The notes: generated by a model not told the origin, from the letters alone. A stretch of 64,000 nucleotides of DNA from Qipengyuania aestuarii (GCF_019711535.1 NZ_JAIGNP010000001.1:248001-312000), one strand, 5' to 3'; positions 24,677 through 34,669 are shown, counted from the stretch's first letter. Numbers and translations: made by a program.

Positions 24677-25440
24677 AACTGATCATGCTCGGATGCGGAA
24701 CATCGACAGGCGTGCCGCGTGTTGGAAACGACTGGGGCGAATGCGATCCATCAGAACCCCGAAACCGCCGGTCACGCGTTTCCATTGTCGTCCAAAACGA
24801 CTCCGGACAGCGTATTCTGGTAGATACGTCGACCGATCTAAGGGCCCAGCTTCTCGCCAACGACATCGGCAAGGTCGATGCCGTTTTTTGGACGCACGAC
24901 CACGCGGATCATTGCCATGGTATCGATGATCTGCGGGTCATGAGGTACGATCGCAGCAATCCATTACCTGGGTTTGCGAGCCGGTTTACATGTGAGCGGC
25001 TGCGCCGCCGCTTCGACTACGTCTTCGAAGGGCAATTTGGCTATCCAACGCTGATTGAGCTCAAAGAAACTTCGCAAACCCAATTGGTTGCTGGCTTTTC
25101 TTTCGATGATGTCGAGATGCCTCATGGCCCGGTGCAAAGCACTGGCTTCCGCTTCGAAGCCGATGGGAAATCTCTGGTGTATGCAACCGACTTCAGCGAA
25201 ATCACTCCAGGGATGGTGGATTGCTTCCGCAACTGCGATCTTCTGGTGGTGGACTGCCTGCGCGAGCGACCGCATCCTACCCACGCGCACCTCGATATGT
25301 CACTGGACCTCGCAAAGAAGTGCAAGGCGAAGGCGGTCGTCCTGACGCATATGGACAAATCGCTCGATTACAGAAGCTTGTGCGACAAGGTTCCTCAGGG
25401 AGTGACTGTCGGATATGATGGCTTGGAAGTCCGGTTATGA
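24673..25440 (+). CDS. MBL-fold metallo-hydrolase (PhnP-like)
   Basis: A 255-residue metallo-beta-lactamase-fold protein. The zinc motif is FWTHDHADHCHGIDDLR (HxHxDH), with VYATDFSEIT and HAHLDMSLDLAKKCKAKAVV as later metal and active-site regions. It resembles PhnP cyclic phosphodiesterases but carries no phosphonate context; in this position such genes are conserved beside tatD without a settled role. The ATGA overlap with tatD and with the following small gene points to one operon. Confidence 0.87.
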   Translation: MKLIMLGCGTSTGVPRVGNDWGECDPSEPRNRRSRVSIVVQNDSGQRILVDTSTDLRAQLLANDIGKVDAVFWTHDHADHCHGIDDLRVMRYDRSNPLPGFASRFTCERLRRRFDYVFEGQFGYPTLIELKETSQTQLVAGFSFDDVEMPHGPVQSTGFRFEADGKSLVYATDFSEITPGMVDCFRNCDLLVVDCLRERPHPTHAHLDMSLDLAKKCKAKAVVLTHMDKSLDYRSLCDKVPQGVTVGYDGLEVRL

Positions 25441-25622
25441 ATGCCGGTCTGGGCGAAGTCGCTTGGGTCGCCATGATGGCGGCTCTAGTGATCGCTTATG
25501 TGGCTGGGATGAAACGCGATGATGGCTTGCGTGGAAATCAGATCATCAAAATGGCACTGATTTGGGTCGCCATTATCGGTGGAGCGTATGTCATTGTAAG
25601 CGGGGTGACTGGATGGTCCTGA
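25437..25622 (+). CDS. Small membrane protein, unknown (61 residues)
   Basis: An ATGA-overlapping gene at the end of the tmk operon. Two hydrophobic helices can be seen: EVAWVAMMAALVIAYVAGM and MALIWVAIIGGAYVIVSGV, joined by a charged loop KRDDGLRGNQIIK. I do not recognise a named family. The tight overlap with the MBL gene supports that it is translated. About 100 AT-rich bases follow before mazG. Confidence 0.7.
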   Translation: MNAGLGEVAWVAMMAALVIAYVAGMKRDDGLRGNQIIKMALIWVAIIGGAYVIVSGVTGWS

Positions 25623-25725
25623 GAACATGCCTCTCAAAACGTGTTATATTTAACATAATATATATTATCACTCTTCGACTAAAGGCGCTGCCCGTTTATA
25701 TGTATGAAAACCCAGGTGATATCCC

Positions 25726-26484
25726 ATGACCGAACAATTAGATCGCTTGCTTTCGATCATGGCATTGCTTCGAGACCCCGTCAGAGGATGTGAATGGGAC
25801 GTCGCGCAGGACTTCTCGACTATCGCGCCTTACACCATCGAGGAAGCTTATGAGGTCGCGGACGCGATAGAGCGTTCAGATTTCGACGATCTCAAGGCTG
25901 AATTGGGGGATCTCCTACTGCAGGTAGTGTTTCACGCCCGCATTGCCGAAGAAGCCGGACATTTCGCTTTCAACGATGTTGCCAAAACCATCTCGGAGAA
26001 AATGGAACGGCGCCATCCTCATATTTTCAGTAACGAAGGCGGCGTGATGAAGTACGCTCGCTGGGAAAATCTGAAAGCGGCGGAGCGCGAGGCGGAAGGC
26101 GCCACCGGAGCTCTCGATGGAGTCGCCCTCGCCCTGCCGGCTTTGATGCGTGCTCAAAAATTACAAAAAAGAGCCGCGCGCCAAGGCTTCGATTGGCCAG
26201 ACATTGCTGGTCCCAAATCAAAAGTGATCGAAGAGATTGGTGAGCTTGAAGAAGCCGGTGAACATGACCGGGCCGAGGAGGCTGGAGATTTCCTCTTTGC
26301 GGCTGTGAATTTGGTGAGAGCTTACGGAGTGGACGCAGAACAAGCCTTACGGTTTGCGAATTCCAAGTTCGAGCGTCGCTTCCGAGCCATGGAAGAATTG
26401 GCCAGTGGTGACTTTGCCGAGCGCGAACTGGAGGCGCAGGAAGAGCTGTGGCACGAGGTCAAAAGGCAGGAAAAAAGAAGCTAA
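25726..26484 (+). CDS. mazG: Nucleoside triphosphate pyrophosphohydrolase MazG
   Basis: A 252-residue house-cleaning NTP pyrophosphatase with two MazG domains. The first is WDVAQDFSTIAPYTIEEAYE with ELGDLLLQVVFHARIAEE; the second is VIEEIGELEEAGEHDRAEEA with GDFLFAAVNLVRAYG. The acidic EExxE and ExxD metal sites are intact in both. Its own promoter probably lies in the AT-rich 25630-25720 gap. It converges on hflX, overlapping its last 4 bases. Confidence 0.94.
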   Translation: MTEQLDRLLSIMALLRDPVRGCEWDVAQDFSTIAPYTIEEAYEVADAIERSDFDDLKAELGDLLLQVVFHARIAEEAGHFAFNDVAKTISEKMERRHPHIFSNEGGVMKYARWENLKAAEREAEGATGALDGVALALPALMRAQKLQKRAARQGFDWPDIAGPKSKVIEEIGELEEAGEHDRAEEAGDFLFAAVNLVRAYGVDAEQALRFANSKFERRFRAMEELASGDFAERELEAQEELWHEVKRQEKRS

Positions 26485-27782
26485 AGGGTCTCGAACTGTC
26501 CAACTTCCTTAGGATTCAATCGAACCACAAACCTGCGGATTGGGCCTTCTTCACCCTCCCCGGCATCATTTTCTTCCAGAACATCGCCATGCGCATGCAG
26601 CCAGGCAATCCGCCGGCCATCGCTTGCCGGCAAATCAAATTGACGGACGGAAGCTTTGGCAGTCAGCATCTGCCCAAGTGTTTCCACGAACTCGTCAATA
26701 CCAGCGCCGGACAGTGCCGACAACTGGACGATCTCGTCGGATGCTTCGGCCAAGGCCTGTAGTTCCGCAGCCTGCTCCTCACCTAGCAAATCCCACTTGT
26801 TCCACACTTCCAAAATGGGAATTGTAGAGCCTCCCCCCTCCCCTTCGATGACACCCAGATCCGTCAACACATTCAACACTTGGGCCTTCTGCGCCTCGGT
26901 TGAAGGGTTTGAGATGTCTCTCACATGGCAGATAACATCGGCAGCTGTTACTTCTTCGAGCGTCGCGCGGAAGGCCGCCACAAGCTGCGTGGGCAAGTCC
27001 GAGATGAACCCTACAGTGTCGGACAGAATTGCCTTTTCCACTCCGGGAAGCGAGATCGCGCGCATGGTCGGATCCAGAGTGGCGAAGAGCAAGTCCTCAG
27101 CCATCACTTGAGCACCAGTCAAACTGTTGAAAAGCGTGGACTTTCCCGCATTGGTATAGCCGACAAGCGCGACCACTGGCCAAGGAGCACGTTCACGCCT
27201 CTCTCGATGAAGGCCGCGAGTTTTCCGGACCTGCTCCAGTTCCTTGCGTAGCCGCCCCATTCGCTGACGTATCATACGGCGGTCCGCTTCTATCTGCGTC
27301 TCGCCGGGTCCGCCAAGAAAGCCGAAACCGCCTCGCTGCCGTTCCAAATGTGTCCAGCTCCGAACGAGACGGCTTTGCTGATAATCAAGATGCGCGAGTT
27401 CGACCTGTAGACGCCCTTCGGCTGTAGCTGCGCGTTCGCCAAAAATTTCAAGGATGAGCCCGGTACGATCGATTACCTTGCGAGAGAGTTTTTCCTCGAG
27501 ATTTCGTTGCTGTATGGGGCTTAGCGCGCCATCAACGACCACCAGTTCGGCTTCGTTCTGCTCACAGGCGATGCGGATGTTATCCACTTGGCCAGCGCCG
27601 AAGAGAAGATTTGGCCGGACTTCTCGTATAGGAAGTACGAAACTCGCCTCAATCTCGATGCCAATGGCTAGAGCAAGACCTTCAGCTTCCTGCAGCCGGC
27701 TTTCAGCGTCGAGATCGTAAGCAAAGCCACGGATATCTGGGCACACGACAAGGGCTCGCGCACCGCGCGAAACTTCCCCCAT
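26481..27782 (-). CDS. hflX: GTPase HflX
   Basis: A 433-residue ribosome-associated GTPase that splits stalled or heat-damaged ribosomes. The N-terminal HflX domain includes NLLFGAGQVDNIR and VDGALSPIQQRNLEEKLS, then a Gly-rich glutamate loop RGGFGFLGGPGETQIEADRR. The G motifs are GYTNAGKST (G1), DTVGFISDLP (G3) and NKWD (G4). It sits 17 bases after hfq, the order found in many proteobacteria. Confidence 0.95.
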   Translation of the reverse strand: MGEVSRGARALVVCPDIRGFAYDLDAESRLQEAEGLALAIGIEIEASFVLPIREVRPNLLFGAGQVDNIRIACEQNEAELVVVDGALSPIQQRNLEEKLSRKVIDRTGLILEIFGERAATAEGRLQVELAHLDYQQSRLVRSWTHLERQRGGFGFLGGPGETQIEADRRMIRQRMGRLRKELEQVRKTRGLHRERRERAPWPVVALVGYTNAGKSTLFNSLTGAQVMAEDLLFATLDPTMRAISLPGVEKAILSDTVGFISDLPTQLVAAFRATLEEVTAADVICHVRDISNPSTEAQKAQVLNVLTDLGVIEGEGGGSTIPILEVWNKWDLLGEEQAAELQALAEASDEIVQLSALSGAGIDEFVETLGQMLTAKASVRQFDLPASDGRRIAWLHAHGDVLEENDAGEGEEGPIRRFVVRLNPKEVGQFETL

Positions 27783-27799
27783 AAGATCATCATCGAAAC

Positions 27800-28336
27800 T
27801 CAGTTTTCGTCCTCTTCCCAGTCTTCCGTCAGGTCGACCGGCTCTGCAGGTTGAATTGTAGACACAGCGTGCTTGTAGGCGAGTTGCACGTACCCTTCGC
27901 GTTCCAGTAACATGCAGAAGAGGTCGTAGGCCGCAATTTTACCTTGCAGCATCACGCCATTGACAAGGAACATTGTTACCTGAGCCTCTGCTTCACGCAC
28001 CCGACTTAGAAATACGTCCTGAAGAAGGCGCTGTTTTGCCCCCGAACCTTGGCTTACAAACTGTGTAGCGTCGATCGGCTGCCCTGGCATTATCGTACTG
28101 ACCGCATGCTTGTAGACCAATTGCGACTGCCCATCCCTGCGCAAAAGGATCGAAAAATTATCGAACCACGTCACAATACCTTGAAGCTTCACTCCCTTTA
28201 CGAGAAACACCGTAACCGGCGTTTTTTCTTTCCGCAAAAGGTTCAGAAAGGCATCTTGAAGGCTAGGTGATTTGCCTTTGCTGCGAGCGTCTTTCTCCGA
28301 TCTAGGCCGGGCAGACAGGGTTCGCTCTCCGGACAT
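27800..28336 (-). CDS. hfq: RNA chaperone Hfq, tandem two-domain form
   Basis: A 178-residue protein with two Hfq (Sm-like) domains in one chain, about residues 24-88 and 103-167. Aligned by eye, 34 of 63 positions are identical between the halves. Both keep the proximal-face LQD and YKH motifs ([20 protein letters not shown]) and the Phe/Tyr-Asp-x-Phe of Sm1. Single-domain Hfq forms a hexamer, so three of these chains could make a pseudo-hexamer (inference). An 18-residue basic N-terminal tail and an acidic C-terminal tail (TEDWEEDEN) flank the domains. The ribosome-binding site AAAAGGAGA is strong. It lies between ntrX and hflX. Confidence 0.95.
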   Translation of the reverse strand: MSGERTLSARPRSEKDARSKGKSPSLQDAFLNLLRKEKTPVTVFLVKGVKLQGIVTWFDNFSILLRRDGQSQLVYKHAVSTIMPGQPIDATQFVSQGSGAKQRLLQDVFLSRVREAEAQVTMFLVNGVMLQGKIAAYDLFCMLLEREGYVQLAYKHAVSTIQPAEPVDLTEDWEEDEN

Positions 28337-28500
28337 CTTTGTGTCTCCTTTTCTTGGCGATCATTCGCGACCGCAATCTGGACGCTTCCACCCGCGTCCG
28401 GGTACCAGCCTAATTGGCCAAGTGATCATCAATCTGGCTATCAATTAACGGATCCGCAACGAAGAAAAATTGCCACGGTAGATCCACGCCTCAATCTATC

Positions 28501-29883
28501 TTACTTGCGTTCGCTTTCCTTCCGCTCTGCCATTCCCAGCAATTTCAATTTGCGGTGCAACGCCGATCGCTCCATTCCGATAAAACTGGCCGTCTTTGAA
28601 ATGTTTCCAGAGAAGCGACGTATCTGAACGGATAAATATTCTCTCTCAAAGCTTTCGCGCGCTTCCCTTAGCGGGGCCCCCATTAGGCCGGCGACCCCAG
28701 CGGCGCCATTTTCACTTCCGCCCGCCACTTCTTCGGAAAGCATGTTCGCCTCGATCGTGTCTATCCTGTCTCTTGGAGTGAGAATTATGGTTCTTTCCAC
28801 CACGTTTCTCAATTGGCGCACGTTTCCGGGCCAGTCATAGGCCTGAAGGGCGGCCATCGCCTCTTCACTGATCTTCGGAGGACGGATCCCCTGTTCCGAG
28901 GCGTACCGAGCGAAGAAGTATTCGGCCAGCGCAGGAATATCGTCGCGGCGTTCGGCAAGGGAAGGAATTTCAACCGGAACCACGTTTAATCGGTAGAAGA
29001 GATCTTCGCGAAACCTTTTTTCTTCCATCTCTTTTGCGAGGTCGCGAGCGGATGATGAGACCACTCGAACATCGACCCCAACCTGCCGACTTCCCCCGAC
29101 CCGCACGAAGCTCTGCTCTGTCAGAACACGCAAGATGCGGGCCTGCGTCGATAGTGGCATGTCGGCTATCTCATCGAGATAGAGAGTGCCTCCGTCCGCG
29201 CTTTCCAGCAAACCAGGCCGGATCAACTTGCCGTCACTTTCTTCGCCGAACAGCTCTTCTTCGAAGCGCTCCGGGGTAATGCGGGCAGAGTTTACGGTGA
29301 CGAACGGCTTGTCTGCTCGGGTAGACCAATTGTGAAGCAGGCGGGCCGCCACCTCCTTGCCCGCACCTGCCGGACCGGTGATCAACACGCGGCTACCGGT
29401 TTGGGCGACGCGCTTGAGCGTTGCCCTTACCGAATTGATTGCCACGGAGTTCCCTGTGAATTCTCCGGTTTCAACGGTTTTCGCCCGCAGCCTGCTATTT
29501 TCCCGCCGTAAATTTTCAGTCTCAGTCGCGCGCTCGACCAAGAGCAAGAGGCGCTCGGCCTCGAACGGCTTCTCGATGAAATCCATCGCTCCACGGCTGA
29601 CAGCGCTGACGGCGGTATCTATATTTCCGTGGCCCGAGAAGATGATGACTGGAAGCTCAGGTTCGCGCGCTTTGATTGCATCGAGCACTTCGAGCCCATC
29701 CATTTGACTTCCATGCAGCCAAACATCGAGTAGCACGAGACTGGGGCGCTTCTCGTCTACAGCCTGCAGTGCGGACGTGCTGTCAGCTGCGGTTCGGCAT
29801 TCATAACCTTCATCGCTGAGGACGCCTGCTACGAGTTCGCGGATGTCGCGCTCGTCGTCTACTATGAGGATGTCCAAAGCCAT
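28501..29883 (-). CDS. ntrX: Response regulator NtrX
   Basis: A 460-residue NtrC-family regulator paired with NtrY. The receiver has the phospho-acceptor Asp53 (LLDVWLHGSQ). The AAA+ domain has a P-loop GPAGAGKEVAARL and LYLDEIADMPLSTQARILRV, but the sigma-54-contacting GAFTGA loop is missing (FGEESDGKLIRPG takes its place), which is normal for NtrX. A Fis-type helix-turn-helix ends the protein (GNISKTASFIGMERSALHRK). It starts 2 bases after ntrY. The family controls nitrogen, redox and envelope functions in alphaproteobacteria. Confidence 0.95.
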   Translation of the reverse strand: MALDILIVDDERDIRELVAGVLSDEGYECRTAADSTSALQAVDEKRPSLVLLDVWLHGSQMDGLEVLDAIKAREPELPVIIFSGHGNIDTAVSAVSRGAMDFIEKPFEAERLLLLVERATETENLRRENSRLRAKTVETGEFTGNSVAINSVRATLKRVAQTGSRVLITGPAGAGKEVAARLLHNWSTRADKPFVTVNSARITPERFEEELFGEESDGKLIRPGLLESADGGTLYLDEIADMPLSTQARILRVLTEQSFVRVGGSRQVGVDVRVVSSSARDLAKEMEEKRFREDLFYRLNVVPVEIPSLAERRDDIPALAEYFFARYASEQGIRPPKISEEAMAALQAYDWPGNVRQLRNVVERTIILTPRDRIDTIEANMLSEEVAGGSENGAAGVAGLMGAPLREARESFEREYLSVQIRRFSGNISKTASFIGMERSALHRKLKLLGMAERKESERK

Positions 29884-29885
29884 AA

Positions 29886-32123
29886 TCAGAGTCCAGTATC
29901 TTCATCTAGGGTTTTAGAGGCGCCCACATTGGTGCCGTGCGGATCACGAGCAAACCTGAGGGTAACCTTCGTCCCGCCACCTTCTGCCGAAGAGAACGAC
30001 ATCTCTCCGCCGTGCTCCTCCACAATCTTGTTGACGATGGCGAGGCCCAAGCCAGTGCCCTTGGCCCGCGTCGTAACATAGGGCTCGACGATGCGTTCGC
30101 GATCCTGTGGCAGACCGATGCCATTGTCGGTAATTTCAACTGCAATATGTTTCTCAGTCTCGGTTACCTCGACCGCTATTCGCCCGCGAAAATCAGGTTC
30201 GGCTTGAGCAGACCGCGCCTCAATTGCTTCTGCACCGTTCTTGAGAATGTTGGTGACTGCTTGGCCCAGCTGATGGCGATCGGCTTGTATTTTAAGGGGA
30301 CCTTCAAGCGGTGTTGATAGCCCATAGTTGATGTCCGGATTGGCCACTTCCTGGAGGAAGATCGACTGCCGAACCAAATCAAGCGCATCTTCGGCTCTGA
30401 AAACCGGTTTGGGCAGGCGCGCAAAGCTGGAAAACTCGTCAACCATTTTACGCAGATCACCGACCTGCCGAACAATCGTGTTCGTAAGCTCGTCAAACAG
30501 CTCTCCGTCCTGTTGGATCTGCTTCCGGTATCGACGTTTGAGGCGTTCCGTGGCGAGCTGTATCGGCGTCAGTGGGTTCTTGATTTCGTGAGCGATGCGC
30601 CGGGCAACGTCAGACCAAGCAGCCTGCCTTTGATCCAGTAATTGCCGGGTAATGTCTTCGAAAGTGATCACGTGGCCGGTGCCCTCACGAACCAGCTTGA
30701 CCGCGAGGGTCATCATTTCACCATGCCTGGAATGGCTCACAACACCCTTTTCCAGATTGGCGATGACCATCGCCGCGATCTGCGGTGCCATCTGATCGAG
30801 AGTGTCGGGCGCCGTGCCGCCCTCCCCCTCATCGAGAAGGATGCTCTGCGCCGGAGCATTCATCAGCAACACCCGCCTCTCGCCATCGATCGTGATGACA
30901 CCCGCACTGACCGATTCCAGAACTGCTTCAATAAAGCTACGCCGTTCCTCCAGCTCTCCATTTGCCGACACCAATGCATCGGTTTGTTTTTCAAGTTGCG
31001 CGGTCATTCTGTTGAAGGCCCGATTGAGGAGGCCGATCTCATCGGCTCCGGTCCGTCCGTCGACCCGCATTCTGAAATTGCCTGCGCCCACTTCTCTTGC
31101 AGCAGCGACCAAGTCGGTTAGCGGTTCCACCTGTCGATCGGCGAATTTCAGCGCGAACCAGACTGACAGTCCAACCAAAAAGAGGCTTACGAGGAAAAGG
31201 GATACGTTGAACTGCAACTGCAGAGCCCGGGCGCGCGTAGTCAGATCGTCATAGGCATTGGAGATGGAACGCGCACTTTCCCAGCTGCGAAAGCCTGATG
31301 CCTCGGCATTGCGCGAGGTATAGAGATAAATGCCCGCTTGGCGATCAATAGGCGCAATCGCCTCAATTCGTTCCGAACTCCCGCGAACTGCTACTGCCTG
31401 CCCCGACCTTAGCTCGGAAAGACTTTCCTCGGTGAAAGCAACCGGATCAGAACCTTCGCTAATGTTATAGAGCACAGCTGTCCGTGCGCTCCCGTCTGGC
31501 ATGGCCTGTAGAATTGCACTTTCGACCACGTCCCGGGGCTGGGCCTGATATTCATAAACCAGCATAAAATCTGGATCGGTGACTGCGATTTTCTGCAAAT
31601 TAGCGCGCATGTCCATCGCCATCGAGATCGTTTCCTGCCCGAGATCGAGCTGGTTATCCTCGTAATAACTCTCTGCCAATTCATTGGCATTTTTCATGAG
31701 CCCCCGAGAGTTGTCAGAGAACCAGAAGTCCACGCCCGACTGGAAGAGAACCGCCGCAAAAGCGACGACGAGCAGCGTTGGCACCGCAGCGACAATTGAG
31801 AAAAAGAACACCAAGCGCACGTGCAAGCGGGCCGTGCTTCCGGCCGCTCGCCTGAGTGCGAGTCTCCGGCCCATCAAAATCAATAGCGCCATGGCGGGCA
31901 GGAGAGTGCCAATCAAAAGCATGGCGACTTGGCCACTAGGCAAAAGCTGACCGTTAGCTGGCGCGCTCGTGAACGCCGCCCAAGTCGTACCCAGCATCAC
32001 TAAGAAGGAAGTCGCAGCCGCGATTTCAATCAAAGTAAAGAGGTTAGCCTTTTTGGATGCCACGACGAACCTGCGCCAGAAGCGCGGCGTGTGTCCTGTT
32101 CGAGTAGCCGCCTGGGTCGCCAT
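29886..32123 (-). CDS. ntrY: Sensor histidine kinase NtrY
   Basis: A 745-residue membrane kinase. Hydrophobic segments lie at about 30-50, 63-84, 100-123 and 300-320, with an extracytoplasmic loop between the third and fourth. HAMP, PAS (ERRSFIEAVLESVSAGVITI) and kinase domains follow; the phospho-accepting His is in [20 protein letters not shown], and ATP-binding boxes are NILKNGAEAIEAR, VEITDNGIGLPQ and KGTGLGLAIV. It phosphorylates NtrX, encoded directly downstream. A 60-base gap separates it from ntrC. Confidence 0.95.
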   Translation of the reverse strand: MATQAATRTGHTPRFWRRFVVASKKANLFTLIEIAAATSFLVMLGTTWAAFTSAPANGQLLPSGQVAMLLIGTLLPAMALLILMGRRLALRRAAGSTARLHVRLVFFFSIVAAVPTLLVVAFAAVLFQSGVDFWFSDNSRGLMKNANELAESYYEDNQLDLGQETISMAMDMRANLQKIAVTDPDFMLVYEYQAQPRDVVESAILQAMPDGSARTAVLYNISEGSDPVAFTEESLSELRSGQAVAVRGSSERIEAIAPIDRQAGIYLYTSRNAEASGFRSWESARSISNAYDDLTTRARALQLQFNVSLFLVSLFLVGLSVWFALKFADRQVEPLTDLVAAAREVGAGNFRMRVDGRTGADEIGLLNRAFNRMTAQLEKQTDALVSANGELEERRSFIEAVLESVSAGVITIDGERRVLLMNAPAQSILLDEGEGGTAPDTLDQMAPQIAAMVIANLEKGVVSHSRHGEMMTLAVKLVREGTGHVITFEDITRQLLDQRQAAWSDVARRIAHEIKNPLTPIQLATERLKRRYRKQIQQDGELFDELTNTIVRQVGDLRKMVDEFSSFARLPKPVFRAEDALDLVRQSIFLQEVANPDINYGLSTPLEGPLKIQADRHQLGQAVTNILKNGAEAIEARSAQAEPDFRGRIAVEVTETEKHIAVEITDNGIGLPQDRERIVEPYVTTRAKGTGLGLAIVNKIVEEHGGEMSFSSAEGGGTKVTLRFARDPHGTNVGASKTLDEDTGL

Positions 32124-32183
32124 AGTGTCCGGCTTACATCGCTACTGTTGCAATATTGCAAGCATTAAAAGACGGACGGCTCC

Positions 32184-33599
32184 TCATCCGCGCTCGATGA
32201 AGTGATCGGCGATCACCCCGAGGTCACTTAGCTTTTTCCGTAAAGTGTTCCGATTTATGCCCAATAGCCGAGAGGCGCGAAGCTGGTTACCCCCGGTGAC
32301 CTTCAAAGCATGCTCAAGCAGTGGCTTTTCGAACGCAGCGATCGCCTCTTGATATAGATTGCCTTCAACCGGTTTTTTCGATCTGATCCACTCGGATAGA
32401 GCGGGCTCGAAAGCGTTGCTATGCGCAGCCTCCGCCGGCGATATAGCTGTAAATAGTAGGTCCTCGACTGAATGGGCGTCGATTACATCATCTCTTGCCA
32501 TCAAGGCCAGTCGGAAGATTACGTTGCGCAATTCCCGAACATTGCCTCGCCACTCATACGCCGAAAGAGCTTCAACTGCCTTCTCCTCGATAGTCTTGGA
32601 GGGAAGCCCTTCAGCCTTTGCTTGTGACAAAAAGTGTCGTGATAGCACCCCGATGTCCTCCCGCCGATCACGCAGAGGGGGAAGATGCATCGGAACTACA
32701 TTCAGACGGTAATACAGGTCCTCGCGGAACCCACCCGAGGCAATTAAATTTGGCAGATTGCGATTTGTGGCGGCCACTATTCGCACATTCACCCCGATTT
32801 CCTGACGGCCACCCACTCGCCGGATCCTGCCTGACTGGAGAGCACGCAGAAGCCGCGTCTGCGCATCCGCTGGCATCTCACCTATTTCGTCAAGAAAGAG
32901 CGTCCCGCCATTGGCCTGCTCGAACTTCCCGATCGACTGTGAGTGGGCACCGGTGAAAGCGCCGCGCTCGTGACCGAACAATTCGCTCTCCAGCAAATCA
33001 TGCGGGATGGCAGCCATATTGACTGCTACGAAAGGTCCCGTCCGCCGCGCGCCCAATTGATGTATTGCCTCCGCGACCAGTTCCTTTCCTGTCCCGCTTT
33101 CTCCGGTGACCAGAACAGTCAAATCGTTTCGCAAGACACGCGTGATCATGCGATAAACGTCCTGCATGGCCACGCTGCGGCCGATCAGCGGCAAGGATCC
33201 AGCATCCGTCTCATCTGGCTGGGATGACTTGCTGGGTGTTTTTGCTATCGCTTGGCGGACTGCCTGCGCAAGTTCGTCGAGGTCGAATGGCTTCGGAAAA
33301 TACTCGAAGGCGTTACTATCGCTCGCCCGAATAGCTGTATCCAGCGTGTTTTGTGCAGAAAGGACAATGATGGGCATGGTCGGTGCTGTCTCGTGAACAA
33401 TCTTGATGGTCTCGAGCCCGTCGCCATCATCCAACATTATGTCAGTCAGCATGACATCGAATTCACACGCCTTGATCAACTCGTTCCGGCGGGCGATCGA
33501 ACTGCAGGCCGTAACGTGAAGCCCCTCATCCTGAAGCGCTTCTGAGATCACCGTGGCAATTGCACGATCGTCTTCGACCAGAAGAGCACGAGGTTTCAT
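32184..33599 (-). CDS. ntrC: Nitrogen regulatory response regulator NtrC
   Basis: A 471-residue sigma-54 activator. Receiver Asp53 lies in MLTDIMLDDGDGLE. The AAA+ domain has the P-loop GESGTGKELVAEAIH, an intact GAFTGA (FGHERGAFTGAHSQS) and GGTLFLDEIGEMPADAQTRL. The Fis-type DNA-binding domain is GGNQLRASRLLGINRNTLRK. It is activated by NtrB under nitrogen limitation. The start overlaps the ntrB stop (ATGA), so the two are coupled. Confidence 0.96.
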   Translation of the reverse strand: MKPRALLVEDDRAIATVISEALQDEGLHVTACSSIARRNELIKACEFDVMLTDIMLDDGDGLETIKIVHETAPTMPIIVLSAQNTLDTAIRASDSNAFEYFPKPFDLDELAQAVRQAIAKTPSKSSQPDETDAGSLPLIGRSVAMQDVYRMITRVLRNDLTVLVTGESGTGKELVAEAIHQLGARRTGPFVAVNMAAIPHDLLESELFGHERGAFTGAHSQSIGKFEQANGGTLFLDEIGEMPADAQTRLLRALQSGRIRRVGGRQEIGVNVRIVAATNRNLPNLIASGGFREDLYYRLNVVPMHLPPLRDRREDIGVLSRHFLSQAKAEGLPSKTIEEKAVEALSAYEWRGNVRELRNVIFRLALMARDDVIDAHSVEDLLFTAISPAEAAHSNAFEPALSEWIRSKKPVEGNLYQEAIAAFEKPLLEHALKVTGGNQLRASRLLGINRNTLRKKLSDLGVIADHFIERG

Positions 33600-34669
33600 A
33601 CTGCATTCCCGTTGGCGACCGAAAGATTGACCCGAAAATGTGTAAGCCCGGCGCGGTCGTCTCGCTCGTAAACGATGCGACCTCCCATGTCGCGCAACAG
33701 TTTGCGTACCAGAGCAAGCCCCAATCCCTGCCCGTTCTTCTTTCCCGAAACGAATGGCTCGAACGCGTGATCCTTCAATTCGGGCGGTAAGCCAGGGCCC
33801 CTATCGCTCACAGTAACTTCGATCGGCAATTTCGTAGCCTTTCCCAGCCGTATTGCTGAAAATACCAGCCCACTTACGAACCGGGTGCGAACCACGATCT
33901 CGGCATTTTCCACAGTGCTACTTGCATCACAGGCATTCGCGAGAAGGTTTATCAGAACTTGCTCGAGAGCTCCCTGATCCGCTTCGACCGCTGGGAGTGA
34001 AGGGTCAAACTCTTCAAGCAACTCGCAAGCATCACCCCGCCCTGCCCTCACAGTCGCCATCGCATTGCGGATAGCCGCATGGAGATTGCAGGGTCCTGTT
34101 TCTACGGGATTTCGGCTCCCCAATTGCTGCATCCTGTCAATCAGGCGCGCAATGCGGTCGACCTCGCCCTCGATCATGGTGGCTAGCGGACGATCGCGCT
34201 CCGATGCCCGTTTCGATAGAAGCTGACTTGCTCCACGTATCGCTGACAAAGGATTTTTTATTTCATGTGCGAGAACCGAGGGCGCGCGTAGTTCCACCCT
34301 TTCGGAATCAATATCGCCCATCTCCTCCTGCCCGACTTCAGACAGCGTGACCACCTGCCATCCAAAGTGGCCGGGCACCGGCGAACTGGTGATATTCACC
34401 AGTCGCGAGCCCGCTCCCGCAATGACGGGTATCCTTCTCGCTATCACTTTCTCGTCGCAAGCCAGCAAGCTGGAGCGGAGACGTTCGCTCTCAATCCTCA
34501 GAATTTCGAAAAGGTTGGCGTTCGCCATCCGTTGGGCGCTACGACCCAAGAGTTCTTCGGCTGCTTGGTTAGCCTGTATGATCCGCCCTTGTTGATCTAT
34601 CAGGAGAACCGCGAAGACAAGACCGGCAATCTGGGTGGCCGCGTCTGGCGCGCCCAATCCTTGATTCAC
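33596..34669 (-). CDS. ntrB: Nitrogen regulation sensor kinase NtrB
   Basis: A 357-residue soluble kinase/phosphatase for NtrC. A PAS domain fills about 10-110 ([20 protein letters not shown]). The phospho-accepting His135 is in [20 protein letters not shown], and the N, G1 and G2 boxes are [23 protein letters not shown] and [13 protein letters not shown]. No membrane segment is seen. PII (GlnB) would be its usual input, but no glnB gene lies here. It overlaps dusB upstream and ntrC downstream by ATGA. Confidence 0.95.
   Translation of the reverse strand: MNQGLGAPDAATQIAGLVFAVLLIDQQGRIIQANQAAEELLGRSAQRMANANLFEILRIESERLRSSLLACDEKVIARRIPVIAGAGSRLVNITSSPVPGHFGWQVVTLSEVGQEEMGDIDSERVELRAPSVLAHEIKNPLSAIRGASQLLSKRASERDRPLATMIEGEVDRIARLIDRMQQLGSRNPVETGPCNLHAAIRNAMATVRAGRGDACELLEEFDPSLPAVEADQGALEQVLINLLANACDASSTVENAEIVVRTRFVSGLVFSAIRLGKATKLPIEVTVSDRGPGLPPELKDHAFEPFVSGKKNGQGLGLALVRKLLRDMGGRIVYERDDRAGLTHFRVNLSVANGNAV

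Noticed and set aside
28501..29883. NtrX as a broken sigma-54 activator because GAFTGA is missing
   Set aside because: Absence of GAFTGA is normal for NtrX proteins, so this is not a defect.
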